Of a stretch of DNA of 64,000 bases, positions 17,526-26,388 are shown piece by piece. Within the stretch, counting starts at the first letter, position 1, and each line of letters starts with the position of its first letter. The position numbers and the translations under genes are program-made. The stretch is from positions 248,001 to 312,000 of the forward strand of contig NZ_AWGE01000005.1 in NCBI RefSeq assembly GCF_000495815.1. The letters run 5' to 3'. This stretch comes from Asticcacaulis sp. AC466 (GTDB lineage: Bacteria > Pseudomonadota > Alphaproteobacteria > Caulobacterales > Caulobacteraceae). The notes under the pieces are model-generated. The model saw only the letters and a list, made by a program, of their open reading frames with translations, made no database searches and was not told the DNA's origin.

Positions 17526-18419
17526 ATGTCAAACCCAGGTATCCCGACCTTCGACCAACTCCAGGTCCTGCTTTGCGTTGTCGAGACGGGCAGCTTTGCA
17601 GCGGCGGCGCGGCGGCTGAACAGGGCCACGTCCGCCATTACCTACGCCATAGACAATCTTGAGGGACAACTCGGTGTCTCATTGTTTGAGCGGATCGGTA
17701 CGCGAAAGCCCGAATTGACTGCGGCGGGCAAGGCCGTGTTGTCTGAAGCGCGGACCGTGACCCACGGTGTCGATATCCTGCGTGCCCGGGTCAAGAGCTT
17801 GCGCGAGGGGCTGGAAGCCGAAGTCTCTATCGCGGTGGATGTCATGCTGCCAACCGCTCGTCTGGTCGATGCCCTTCAGGCCTTTCAGGCCTCATTTCCG
17901 ACTATACCCTTACGCCTGCACGTCGAGGCACTGGGCGCCATCGCCCAGTTGGTTGTGGCAAAAAGCGCGGTCATAGGAATCAGCGGACCGTTGAATACCG
18001 GGATCGAAGGCATTGATCGGCGCCATATTGGGACTGTGCGATTGATACCCGTAGCCGCGCCGTTTCATCCCTTGGGGCGAACCGGCCGGAAATCGCCGGG
18101 GGATGCCCGTAATCATATTCAGCTCGTCCTCACTGATAGATCTCCGATTACGGCGGGCCAGGACTTTGGTGTGATAGGCCTCAAAACGTGGCGTTTAGCG
18201 GATCTGGGTTCTAAACACGCCCTATTGCTGGCGGGGGTAGGGTGGGGCTCTATGCCGGAATTCATGGTGCGCGGCGATCTTGAAGGTGGCCGTTTGGTCG
18301 CGCTTGATCTGCCGGACTGGCATGTCAACCTCTACGACATGCATGCCATCTGGCGTACGGACACGCCGCCGGGACCGGCAGCCCAATGGCTGATTGACAG
18401 GTTCGCCCAGCAAACATGA
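17526..18419 (+). CDS. LysR-family transcriptional regulator
   Basis: 297 residues. The N-terminal helix-turn-helix is LQVLLCVVETGSFAAAARRLNRATSAITYAIDNLEGQLGVSLFER, and the effector domain covers residues 90-290. It is divergent from pirin-wrbA-osmC; the 91-bp A/T-rich gap (17435-17525) must contain both promoters and the operator, though I could not single out one T-N11-A site. LysR proteins normally act on the adjacent divergent operon and respond to its substrate, here probably a quinone or other electrophile. Confidence 0.9.
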   Translation: MSNPGIPTFDQLQVLLCVVETGSFAAAARRLNRATSAITYAIDNLEGQLGVSLFERIGTRKPELTAAGKAVLSEARTVTHGVDILRARVKSLREGLEAEVSIAVDVMLPTARLVDALQAFQASFPTIPLRLHVEALGAIAQLVVAKSAVIGISGPLNTGIEGIDRRHIGTVRLIPVAAPFHPLGRTGRKSPGDARNHIQLVLTDRSPITAGQDFGVIGLKTWRLADLGSKHALLLAGVGWGSMPEFMVRGDLEGGRLVALDLPDWHVNLYDMHAIWRTDTPPGPAAQWLIDRFAQQT

Positions 18420-18672
18420 ATATCATATGCTTCCCGCCTCAGCGTTGCTCCCAAAGCACACTAGATGGTCGATAAAAAAACTATAATAAACAGTTGCTTG
18501 CCTATTGTCTTAAAAGCTTTTCCGAGCCGACACGCAACCGACGAAAAACGGTTTTCAAACTGTCACCCAAGCCCGCTAGGTGCGCTTACCCATGAGGTCA
18601 TTCCGGCCGCATGTCATGTCGCGCACCGGCCGCCGGCCACTCCCTGGGCCGAGGTGCGCAAGGGGATAGATT

Positions 18673-21039
18673 ATGAAAATCACGCTGTTTACGTCCGTTG
18701 CGGCTGTTTCGCTGCTGAGCGCAGGCCTGGTCCACGCGCAAGACGTCACCACCGCGTCTGCGGCCACGCCGTCGGCCGATACGGTCACCGAAGTGGTGGT
18801 TTACGGTCAGGGCCAAAGCCGCCAGACGCAGGCCGTCAAGGCCGACGACATTACCAAGGTCGCGCCCGGCACCAGCCCTTTGAAAGTGCTCGATAAGTTG
18901 CCGGGCGTCTCGTTCCAATCCTCCGACCCGTTCGGTGCGTATGAATGGTCAGCCCGCATTTCGGTCCGCGGTTTCAATCAAAACCAGATGGGGTTCACGC
19001 TTGATGGCATTACGCTCGGCGACATGAGCTATGGCAACTATAACGGGTTGCACATTTCCCGCGCCATCATCAATGAAGACATCGCCCGCGTCGATATGGC
19101 CCAGGGCGCCGGTTCACTCGATTCGGCGACTTCGTCGAACATGGGCGGCACCTTGAAATTCACCTCGCGCAATCCGTCTGAAGCCATGGGCGGCGAACTG
19201 GCCGCAACCGTGGGCTCCGATTCGATGCATCGGGTGTATGGCCGGTTTGAAACTGGCGCCATTACCGCCCTGGGCGGTCTGCGTGCTTATGTGTCGGCGG
19301 TCGATCAGAAGACCGACAAGTGGAAGGGCGCTGGCGAACAACGCGCTCAGCAGGTCGACGCCAAGGCGGTCCTGCCGATCGGTGAAGGCGAGTTGTCGGC
19401 CTTCGTCAATCATTCGCAGCGCCGCGAGCAGGACTATCAGGACATGTCGTTCGAAATGATCGATCGCCTGGGTTACAACTGGGACAACTTCCAGCCAGAT
19501 TGGAAGCTGGCCAACGATGTATCGATGGATTATTGGACGGGTAAGGCCTTCCCCGGCAAGATCACGTCGGTGGATGACGCTTACTATTATGGCGGCGGCG
19601 TGCGTGACGACACCATTTCGGGGATCAAGTTCGATACCCCCGTTTCGGACAAGATCAAGTTTAGCGGACAGGTTTACCACCATACCAACAAGGGGCAGGG
19701 CCTGTGGGTCACGCCCTACACACCGTCGCCGGGCAGTCTCATCCTGGCCGGTCTTGGGTCGCCGTCCTACAGCGCAACCAGCACCGACAATGCCAATGTG
19801 TCGGTCCGGACCACCGAATATGATATTGATCGGACCGGCGCCACGGCGGGCGTGACACTCGATCTGGGCGCCCATCAAATTGCCGCGGGTTTCTGGATAG
19901 AAGACAACGACTTCCAGCAGGCACGCCGCTATTATGGCGAATCCCTCAACGCGCCGCATCGCGACTCCCTGGGCTTCCAAAGCGACCCGTTCTTCACGCA
20001 ATGGTCTTATGCCTTCACGACCAAGACACGCCAGGCTTATATTGAGGATACTTGGCAGGTAACGGATGCCCTTAAGGTCAATTTCGGGTTCAAGTCGCTT
20101 TCTGTCGAAAACTCGGTCAGGAACACGCATGATCCGTTGGCCAAGTACGGTTACGTGCCCGCCGCGAACGCCTATCTGGTCAGCGCCGCTGGTGCACTCA
20201 ACGCCAAGCTGAAGTCGGATGACGGCTTCCTGCCGCAGATTGGTGCCGTCTACAAGCTGAATTCGCATTACGAACTCTTCGGCTCCTACGCCGAAAATAT
20301 GAATGCCTACGTCTCGGCGGCGACCTCCGGGCCGTTCAGCTCCTTGTCGCAATCGAATGTCGACTATGTAAAGAACAACCTGAAGCCTGAAAGCTCCAAG
20401 ACACTGGAAGGGGGTTTGCGCTTCCGCTTTCCGCAATTCCAGGGCGTAGCGGCGATTTATAGCGTCAAGTTCGATAACCGCATCCTGGCCGTCACCCAGG
20501 GGGCGGGCATCCAGGGCAATGCGCCCGTTCTGTCTAACGTGGGTGGCGTGAAAACCAACGGTCTGGAACTGGCAGGCACCTACCGGTTTACGCCGCAATG
20601 GCGCCTGTACGCCGCCTATAGCTACAACGACTCGACCTATGAAAACGACGTTGTGGCCGCCGACAATACGATCCGTGCCCATACCAAGGGCAAGACGGTC
20701 GTCAATACGCCGAAAAACCTGCTGAAGACCGAACTCGGCTACGACAACGGCAAGCTGTTTGGCACCTTGGGTGTCAACTACACCGACAAGCGCTACTACA
20801 CCTATGAAAACGTCGGCGGTGAAGTGCCTTCGAACACCTTGACGGATCTGACGGTTGGCTATCGTTTCGAGACGATCGGTACAACCCTGCAACTGAATGT
20901 CACCAACCTGACTGACGAACGTTATATCTCGACCATCGGGTCGAACGGCTTCGTAAATTCCGACGCTTCAGGCACCAGCCAGACCATCCTGCCCGGCGCA
21001 CCCCGCCAGGTCTTCGTCAGCGTCAAGAAGGCGTTTTAA
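18673..21039 (+). CDS. TonB-dependent receptor
   Basis: 788 residues. Start at 18673 behind AGGGG. Signal peptide MKITLFTSVAAVSLLSAG to VHAQ, then a TonB-box-like TEVVVYG, and a plug domain with SPLKVLDKLPGVSFQSSDPFGAYEWS, ISVRGFNQNQMGFTLDGITLGDMSYGN and VDMAQGAGSLDSATSSNMGGTLKF. The barrel runs to a terminal Phe (RQVFVSVKKAF). There is no STN domain. A strong terminator follows it, so the receptor is abundant relative to the glycerophosphodiesterase gene that comes next. Ligand unknown; the 253 bases before it (18420-18672) contain no gene or motif I recognise. Confidence 0.92.
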   Translation: MKITLFTSVAAVSLLSAGLVHAQDVTTASAATPSADTVTEVVVYGQGQSRQTQAVKADDITKVAPGTSPLKVLDKLPGVSFQSSDPFGAYEWSARISVRGFNQNQMGFTLDGITLGDMSYGNYNGLHISRAIINEDIARVDMAQGAGSLDSATSSNMGGTLKFTSRNPSEAMGGELAATVGSDSMHRVYGRFETGAITALGGLRAYVSAVDQKTDKWKGAGEQRAQQVDAKAVLPIGEGELSAFVNHSQRREQDYQDMSFEMIDRLGYNWDNFQPDWKLANDVSMDYWTGKAFPGKITSVDDAYYYGGGVRDDTISGIKFDTPVSDKIKFSGQVYHHTNKGQGLWVTPYTPSPGSLILAGLGSPSYSATSTDNANVSVRTTEYDIDRTGATAGVTLDLGAHQIAAGFWIEDNDFQQARRYYGESLNAPHRDSLGFQSDPFFTQWSYAFTTKTRQAYIEDTWQVTDALKVNFGFKSLSVENSVRNTHDPLAKYGYVPAANAYLVSAAGALNAKLKSDDGFLPQIGAVYKLNSHYELFGSYAENMNAYVSAATSGPFSSLSQSNVDYVKNNLKPESSKTLEGGLRFRFPQFQGVAAIYSVKFDNRILAVTQGAGIQGNAPVLSNVGGVKTNGLELAGTYRFTPQWRLYAAYSYNDSTYENDVVAADNTIRAHTKGKTVVNTPKNLLKTELGYDNGKLFGTLGVNYTDKRYYTYENVGGEVPSNTLTDLTVGYRFETIGTTLQLNVTNLTDERYISTIGSNGFVNSDASGTSQTILPGAPRQVFVSVKKAF

Positions 21040-21057
21040 GTTCTCAAGCTCACCTTC

Positions 21058-21092
21058 GGCCAGCCGCACACGCGGCTGGCCTTTCTTTTTTT
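21058..21092 (+). terminator. Strong intrinsic terminator after the receptor
   Basis: GGCCAGCCGC (21058-21067) and GCGGCTGGCC (21072-21081) form a perfect 10-bp stem with a 4-base loop, followed by a run of T with one C (21082-21092). It ends the receptor transcript 18 bases after its stop, 16 bases before the next start codon. Confidence 0.92.
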
Positions 21093-21107
21093 CCTGAGGC
21101 CGTTACC

Positions 21108-22178
21108 ATGCACCTGACACGCCGCCGCCTTATTGGAGCCGCAGCAGCCACCATGGCTTCCGCCACACTTGCCTACGCCGCTACGCCACGAAAGCCCCTG
21201 ATCGTAGGCCATCGGGGTGCGGCCGGCTATCTGCCTGAACATACGATCCCCGGCTATGAACTGGCCATAAAGATGGGGGCCGACTTTATCGAGCCGGACG
21301 TGGTCGCGACCTCGGACGGTCATCTGATTGTGCGCCACGAACCCCTTCTGTCCGTAACGACCGACGTCGCGGAACGGTCCGAATTCGCCGACCGCAAACG
21401 CACCCGAACGCTGGATGGCATCGAGACGACCGATTTCTTCACCTGCGATTTCACCTTGGCGGAAATCAAAACCTTGCGCGCCAAACAGGCGTTTGCCGAT
21501 CGCGATCAGAGCCACAACGGTCAATATGGCATCGTCACCCTTCAGGAGGTGATCGACCTGGCCCAGGCGAAAACGCGCCAGACCGGCCGCGTGATCGGCA
21601 TCTATCCGGAGGTCAAGCATTCGACCTTTCATCGCGAGCTGGGCCTGCCGGTAGAGGATAAGCTTCTGGATATGCTGAGACAGGCCGGCATGGAGGCCAA
21701 GTCATCGCCGGTTATCATCCAGTCGTTCGAAACCGCCAACCTGAAATATCTCCGAACCAAGACCCAGGTGCGATTGATGCAATTGGTCGATGGTTCCGAT
21801 ACCGACGCCAAAGGCGATATGGTGCTGACGCCGCCGTCCGACAAACCGTATGACTGGGTAATGGCCGGCCGGGCAGGCAATAACCTGGACCAGCTAACGC
21901 CGCGTGGCCTGGCCGACATTGCCGCTTATGCTGATATCGTCGCGCCATGGAAACGATATTTGATAAGCTTTTCCGACGGCAAGCCGCGTCTCAACCATAA
22001 ACTGGTCGAAGACGCGCACGCATTGGGTCTTCAGGTCCACACCTGGACGATGCGCAATGATCGCCTGGATCCTTTCTATCACGGCGATGCCGTGGCGGAG
22101 TACCGTCAACTCTTCGCCATGGGCGTGGACGGCGTATTTACCGACTTTCCCGATACGGGCGTGAAGGCGCGCGCCTAG
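21108..22178 (+). CDS. glpQ: Glycerophosphodiester phosphodiesterase, Tat-exported
   Basis: 356 residues. Residues 1-25 form a twin-arginine signal (TRRRLIGAAAATMASATLAYA). The GDPD domain follows: GHRGAAGYLPEHT (His35, Arg36, Glu44), FIEPDVVATSDG (Glu62, Asp64) and VRHEP (His77), which are the calcium and general acid-base residues. The C-terminal VHTWTMRNDRL, ... FAMGVDGVFTDFPD matches periplasmic GlpQ. It hydrolyses glycerophosphodiesters to glycerol-3-phosphate and an alcohol; the B. subtilis homologue also degrades polyglycerol-phosphate teichoic acid from its end. GAGG precedes the start. It sits behind a receptor-terminator, so low read-through or its own promoter sets its level. Confidence 0.93.
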   Translation: MHLTRRRLIGAAAATMASATLAYAATPRKPLIVGHRGAAGYLPEHTIPGYELAIKMGADFIEPDVVATSDGHLIVRHEPLLSVTTDVAERSEFADRKRTRTLDGIETTDFFTCDFTLAEIKTLRAKQAFADRDQSHNGQYGIVTLQEVIDLAQAKTRQTGRVIGIYPEVKHSTFHRELGLPVEDKLLDMLRQAGMEAKSSPVIIQSFETANLKYLRTKTQVRLMQLVDGSDTDAKGDMVLTPPSDKPYDWVMAGRAGNNLDQLTPRGLADIAAYADIVAPWKRYLISFSDGKPRLNHKLVEDAHALGLQVHTWTMRNDRLDPFYHGDAVAEYRQLFAMGVDGVFTDFPDTGVKARA

Positions 22179-22195
22179 TCAGCATCAAGATATCG

Positions 22196-23407
22196 TCAGT
22201 CGACGGTTCTGGGCAGAAACGCGGCGACAATGGCGATGGCAGGCAGGAATGCGCACAACCCGTAAACGGTTTCCAGACTGGTACGGTCGGCCAGAAATCC
22301 GAGCGCCGCAGCGCCGAGACCGCCCATGCCAAAGGAAAACCCGAAGAACAGACCCGAGATCATACCGATCTTGCCGGGGACCAGCTCCTGGGCGAATACC
22401 ACGATCGCTGGGAAGGCAGAGGCCAGAGTCAGGCCGATGATGACCGTTAGCGGGCCAGTCCAGAACAGATCGACGTGGGGCAGGAGAAGCGTGAACGGCA
22501 GCGTACCGAGAATGGAGAACCAGATCACGTACTTGCGCCCGAACCGGTCGCCAAGTGGTCCGCCGGCGATGGTGCCAACCGCGACAGCGGCCAGGAAAAC
22601 GAACAGGCGCAACTGGGCCTGTTGGACCGAAACACCGAAATGCTCGATCAGGTAGAAGGTGAAGTAGTTGGTGATGCTGGCCAGATAGACGTACTTGGAA
22701 AAGATCAGCACAAGCAGGATGACGATCCCGGTGAGCGCTTTTTGCGGTGGTAACTGAACTTTGGAAATTTTCCGGGCGCCCGTGATCAGGCGATTTAGGC
22801 CATGGTGCTTATACCACACGCTGACGTTCCACAAAATGGCGCACGATACCAGGGCCAGCAGGGCGAGTGCCGCCAGACTGCCCTGGCCCCAGCGCATGAC
22901 GACCAGCGCCGCAATCAGAGGGCCGAGCGCTGAACCGGCGTTGCCGCCCACTTGAAACAGAGATTGCGCCAAGCCGGGGCGCGGCCCGGCCGCCATACGT
23001 GCGACGCGCGACGATTCCGGGTGAAACACCGACGATCCTACGCCGAGCAGGCAGGCGCCCAACAGAAGAAGGGGATAGGCGTGGGCGACGGACAGGACCA
23101 CCAGGCCCGCCAGGGTGAACAGGGTGCCGCCTGGCAGGGCCAGGGGTGTTGGCCGTTTGTCGGCATAGAGCCCGATCAGGGGCTGAAGCAGGGAGGCGGT
23201 GATCTGATATGCCAGGGTGATAACGCCCACCTCTCCGAAGGTCAGACCGAATTTCGTTTTCAGATCGGGATAAATGGCGGGCAGAAGCGACTGCATCATG
23301 TCATTGAGCATGTGGCAAAAGCTGATAGCCAGGATGACGCTGAAAATCGTCCTGGCGGGGTCGGGAGACTGGGACTTTGGTTTCGGCGTGGCTGCGATAC
23401 TGGTCAT
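22196..23407 (-). CDS. MFS efflux transporter, fosmidomycin-resistance (Fsr) type
   Basis: 403 residues from the ATG at 23407 behind AAGGAT. The sequence SFCHMLNDMMQSLLPAIYPDLK, then FGEVGVITLAYQITASLLQPLIGLYADKRP, is diagnostic of Fsr-like MFS pumps. VFHPESSRVARMAAG is the characteristic loop, and about 12 helices can be traced. Fsr of E. coli exports fosmidomycin and related compounds. It is divergent from an AraC regulator of NimR type 88 bp away, which probably controls it. It ends 17 bp from the convergent glpQ stop. Confidence 0.88.
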   Translation of the reverse strand: MTSIAATPKPKSQSPDPARTIFSVILAISFCHMLNDMMQSLLPAIYPDLKTKFGLTFGEVGVITLAYQITASLLQPLIGLYADKRPTPLALPGGTLFTLAGLVVLSVAHAYPLLLLGACLLGVGSSVFHPESSRVARMAAGPRPGLAQSLFQVGGNAGSALGPLIAALVVMRWGQGSLAALALLALVSCAILWNVSVWYKHHGLNRLITGARKISKVQLPPQKALTGIVILLVLIFSKYVYLASITNYFTFYLIEHFGVSVQQAQLRLFVFLAAVAVGTIAGGPLGDRFGRKYVIWFSILGTLPFTLLLPHVDLFWTGPLTVIIGLTLASAFPAIVVFAQELVPGKIGMISGLFFGFSFGMGGLGAAALGFLADRTSLETVYGLCAFLPAIAIVAAFLPRTVD

Positions 23408-23495
23408 GGCAATATCCTTTCGATTTGCCTGATACGCCATTGCTGCCTGTCCTGCATTCGCGTATGGGGTATTCAGTTTTGCGAGTGGGACAATC

Positions 23496-24272
23496 ATGCG
23501 CAATGTCAATCCGGACGACGTGGAAGCGACGCCTCGACCGGCGGTAGCCATCGGCAATGATTATCCGCCGCAATTTGAACTGGCGCGTCACAGTCATCGG
23601 CGCGCGCAACTTCTATATGCCGCCGAAGGTGTGATCACGGTCGATACAGAGCACGGGGCGTGGGTCGTGCCGCCGGAACGGGCGGTCTGGATCCCCGCCG
23701 AGGTGTCGCATTCGGTTCGCATGGTCGGCGCCGTCAAAACCCGCAGCGTTTTGATTGAGCCCGCCTATTGCCTTGCGCGCGCGGCTCAATGCGAAGTGAT
23801 CGTGGTCTCCGCCCTTTTGCGCAGTCTGCTGGTAGAGGCGGCGGAAAGCCCACCCGAATATGACATCGACGGTCGGGATGGACTGGTCATGGCCCTCCTG
23901 ATGGCTGAGGTGAATCTGGCTCCAACTATCCTGCTGGCCGTGCCGTTTCCCAAATCGCCGGGGCTCGCTGCCAAGTGTCATGCCTTTTTGGCAAGACCAG
24001 ATGCGCGCGTGACGATTGAGGACTGGTGCCGTGACCTGAATCTGGAGCGCCGGACCTTTACGCGCCTGTTCAGACGTCAGACAGGTATGAGCTTCGTGGC
24101 CTGGCGGCAGCAGGCCTGCGTCCTGACGGCCTTGCCCCGGCTTGCCGGTGGCGAGACGGTGACGGGGGTAGCCCTTGACCTTGGCTATGACAGCCCGGCG
24201 GCCTTTGCCACCATGTTCAAACGCTGGCTGGGTGTTCCGCCGAGCCATTACCAGAGTGAGACACGAACCTAG
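23496..24272 (+). CDS. AraC-family regulator with cupin domain (NimR-like)
   Basis: 258 residues. The cupin sensor is ARHSHRRAQLLYAAEGVI and VPPERAVWIPAEVSHSV. Two C-terminal helix-turn-helix motifs follow: WCRDLNLERRTFTRLFRRQTG and VTGVALDLGYDSPAAFATMFKRWLGVPPSHY. Architecture and many positions match the regulator at 9160, so the two are paralogues within one family. Divergent from an Fsr-like pump, the same layout as nimR/nimT of E. coli. Target and ligand inferred only from position. Confidence 0.88.
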   Translation: MRNVNPDDVEATPRPAVAIGNDYPPQFELARHSHRRAQLLYAAEGVITVDTEHGAWVVPPERAVWIPAEVSHSVRMVGAVKTRSVLIEPAYCLARAAQCEVIVVSALLRSLLVEAAESPPEYDIDGRDGLVMALLMAEVNLAPTILLAVPFPKSPGLAAKCHAFLARPDARVTIEDWCRDLNLERRTFTRLFRRQTGMSFVAWRQQACVLTALPRLAGGETVTGVALDLGYDSPAAFATMFKRWLGVPPSHYQSETRT

Positions 24273-24332
24273 TGTATCCTTAACTTGAAGAAGGTCTGGT
24301 TTTATTTTTAAAATTCAATAGATTTTACGTTT

Positions 24333-24752
24333 TTATGGATCAGCCCGCGTCCAGGTCTGCCGACCCAGCTCGCCATTGAACAGCAGAAGGTTCGCCGGCT
24401 TGGAGATGACAAGGCGATTGTGGCCATCCATCCGCAGGTTCAGGCCGCTATACAACCGACCTTCCTCAGGATCGTAGATGCTGCCATTAGACCATCCCGT
24501 AGCTGTCGGCACAAAGCCATTGAGAATTTCAAGGCCAAGCACCGCGCGTGCGCGCAGAGAGGGGTTTGGATTGTGATCATCCCGGGCCCGGGCCTCGGAC
24601 GGATCGAGAATCGTCGTAATTCGACCGCACAGGTTCGCCGGACGGTCGGGGCAGGGATGTATCTGAATGATGGCGTCCTTGTCCGCATTCATCCACTTGC
24701 CGACGGGCGATGCGCTACCGATCTCCGCCATAAGCACTACCAAGCTTAACAT
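24333..24752 (-). CDS. DUF2147-family secreted protein
   Basis: 139 residues from the ATG at 24752, which is preceded by GGAGG. A short signal-like N-terminus (MLSLVVLMAEIGSAS) is followed by the DUF2147 pattern: GKWMNADKDAIIQIHPC, ANLCGRITTILDPSE, ILNGFVPTATGWSNGSIYDPEEGRLYSGLNL and a tail RQTWTRADP. Two conserved Cys (in IHPC and NLCG) may form a disulphide. Function of the family is unknown. It is convergent with the AraC gene and divergent from the ACP operon. Confidence 0.75.
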   Translation of the reverse strand: MLSLVVLMAEIGSASPVGKWMNADKDAIIQIHPCPDRPANLCGRITTILDPSEARARDDHNPNPSLRARAVLGLEILNGFVPTATGWSNGSIYDPEEGRLYSGLNLRMDGHNRLVISKPANLLLFNGELGRQTWTRADP

Positions 24753-24929
24753 ACCCGCCTCCAATCACGACCCATTTGCCTTCAGACACCATAAATTTGT
24801 ACAAAATTGGGCAATTCACCTTGCCTCATTCGCGTGTTTGCGTCACACCATTCTCGTGGGAATGCGATAGCTTTTTTTAAGACTGCGGATGCGGCGATAA
24901 TGCCCCGTGTCCAGATCGGAAGCATACTC

Positions 24930-25181
24930 ATGACGCCCATACAATCTCCAGAAGACGTCCTCTACGAGGTGGTCGCCAAGGAAATGAACATGCCGGAGGC
25001 GACTGTTCGCCAGGCTCAGTCCTTGGAAGAACTCAACATTGATTCCCTTGAAATGATCGAGATTGTGATGACGCTCGAAGACAGGCTGGGCATCACGATT
25101 GACGATCGCCAGTTGCGCGAGGTGAGATCCCTTCCGCAATTGCTGGCGCTCATCGAGACGTCGCCAAAGAAGGCCGGTTGA
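24930..25181 (+). CDS. Acyl carrier protein
   Basis: 83 residues from the ATG at 24930 (GGAAG before it); an ATG at 24900 would add ten residues. Classic ACP helix-loop pattern with the phosphopantetheine attachment Ser39 in LNIDSLEMIEIVMTLEDRLGI. It is the first gene of a long co-directional set and stops 1 bp before the ketoacyl synthase. A dedicated ACP beside a dedicated synthase implies an acyl chain made or carried outside bulk fatty acid synthesis. It is separated from the divergent DUF2147 gene by 177 bp that must hold the operon promoter. Confidence 0.9.
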   Translation: MTPIQSPEDVLYEVVAKEMNMPEATVRQAQSLEELNIDSLEMIEIVMTLEDRLGITIDDRQLREVRSLPQLLALIETSPKKAG

Positions 25182-25182
25182 G

Positions 25183-26379
25183 ATGCGCTCGCCGCGCGTG
25201 GTTATCACGGGATATGGTCTGAGAGTTCCGGGCGCGAGCACTCTGCCGGACTTGGTTTCGCTTTACCGGAGCGGTCAGGCGGCGACAGTTCCTCTGGAAG
25301 CTTCCCTATCCGCCTGGGCCGGTGGTCGGATCGATGATCCGTCCTTGGACGCGTTGCGCGACAAGCAGCGAGATCCCTGTTCCGTCTTTGCGCTCGCCGC
25401 GGCGGGCGACGCCATCGCCATGGCCGGTCTGCAACCGGGGGCGGCCTTGCAGACGGCAGGTGTCTATGTCGGGTGCGGGGGCGGCGGGCTATCGTCGATC
25501 GAAGACAGCGTGCTTGACCTGCATATCAAGAACGAGGTCAAGAGCCAGACTCTGGTCAAGTCGATGACCAATGCGCCTTGCGCCCAGATATCCATAGCCT
25601 ACGGGTGTCAGGGGCCGACCCTGACCTATGCCATGGCCTGTTCCTCCGCCAGCCACGCCGTTGGCGAAGCCATGACCTTGATTAGGTCGGGCCGTTGCGA
25701 GCGGGTTATTGCCGGAGGGGTGGAGGCGCCCTTGACCTTGACGATGCTTCGCGTCTGGGCCGCGATGCGGTTGTTGGCGTCCGGGGCCGATGCGCGGGTG
25801 CGGCCGTTCTGCTTTGAGCGCGGTGGCCTGTTGCTGGGCGAAGGAAGCGTGTTCTTTGTCTTGGAAAGCGAAGCGGCAGCTTTGGCGCGCGGGGCTGAAC
25901 CGCTGGCGGAGTTGGCAGGCTACGGTGCCCGTTCCGATGCCAGTCACATGACCGCCCCCAACGCGGATCTGCAGGCGCAGACCATCGGCCAGGCTCTGGC
26001 CGGGGCCGAGTTGACGCCGCAGGAGGTAGGTCACGTCAGTGCGCACGGTACGGCAACCCTGGCCGGGGATGTCTCGGAGACGCGGGCCATAAAGGCGATA
26101 TTCGGCAGTCACGCCCCCGCCTTGCCCATTTCGGCGACCAAGAGTTTTCACGGTCATCTCCTGGGTGCCGCCGGCGGTGTCAGCCTGCTGGCGAGCCTAC
26201 TGGCGGTGCGGACCGGGTTCGTGGCGCCGACGGTCAATTTCGGCACACCCGATCCTGAACTGGATCTTGACTATGTGCCGAACGTGGCGCGCGACGGCGT
26301 CGATATCCGCCACAGCCTGTGCAACGCCTTCGGATTCGGCGGGAGCAATGCGAGCCTGATTCTGTCTCGAATCGGGTAA
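25183..26379 (+). CDS. Beta-ketoacyl-ACP synthase (FabF-like)
   Basis: 398 residues. Thiolase-fold condensing enzyme with the complete Cys-His-His set: Cys153 in AMACSSASHAVGEA, His288 in SAHGTATLAGD, Lys320 and His323 in TKSFHGHLLGAAG. The end NAFGFGGSNASLIL is the usual FabB/FabF close. It elongates an acyl-ACP by decarboxylative condensation with malonyl-ACP. It has all catalytic residues, so it is not a chain-length-factor type. It lies 1 bp after the ACP gene, and the response regulator starts 9 bp later. Confidence 0.93.
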   Translation: MRSPRVVITGYGLRVPGASTLPDLVSLYRSGQAATVPLEASLSAWAGGRIDDPSLDALRDKQRDPCSVFALAAAGDAIAMAGLQPGAALQTAGVYVGCGGGGLSSIEDSVLDLHIKNEVKSQTLVKSMTNAPCAQISIAYGCQGPTLTYAMACSSASHAVGEAMTLIRSGRCERVIAGGVEAPLTLTMLRVWAAMRLLASGADARVRPFCFERGGLLLGEGSVFFVLESEAAALARGAEPLAELAGYGARSDASHMTAPNADLQAQTIGQALAGAELTPQEVGHVSAHGTATLAGDVSETRAIKAIFGSHAPALPISATKSFHGHLLGAAGGVSLLASLLAVRTGFVAPTVNFGTPDPELDLDYVPNVARDGVDIRHSLCNAFGFGGSNASLILSRIG

Positions 26380-26388
26380 GATGATTGC

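Noticed and set aside
19114-20892. 592-codon open frame on the minus strand opposite the receptor gene at 18673
   Set aside because: It is antisense to a clear receptor, reads as Arg/Val/Ile-rich protein without any family motif, and is expected from high GC third positions.
25183-26379. Reading the ketoacyl synthase plus ACP as an aryl polyene cluster
   Set aside because: There are no dehydratase or ketoreductase genes, no chain-length factor, no ammonia-lyase and no glycosyltransferase typical of those clusters.
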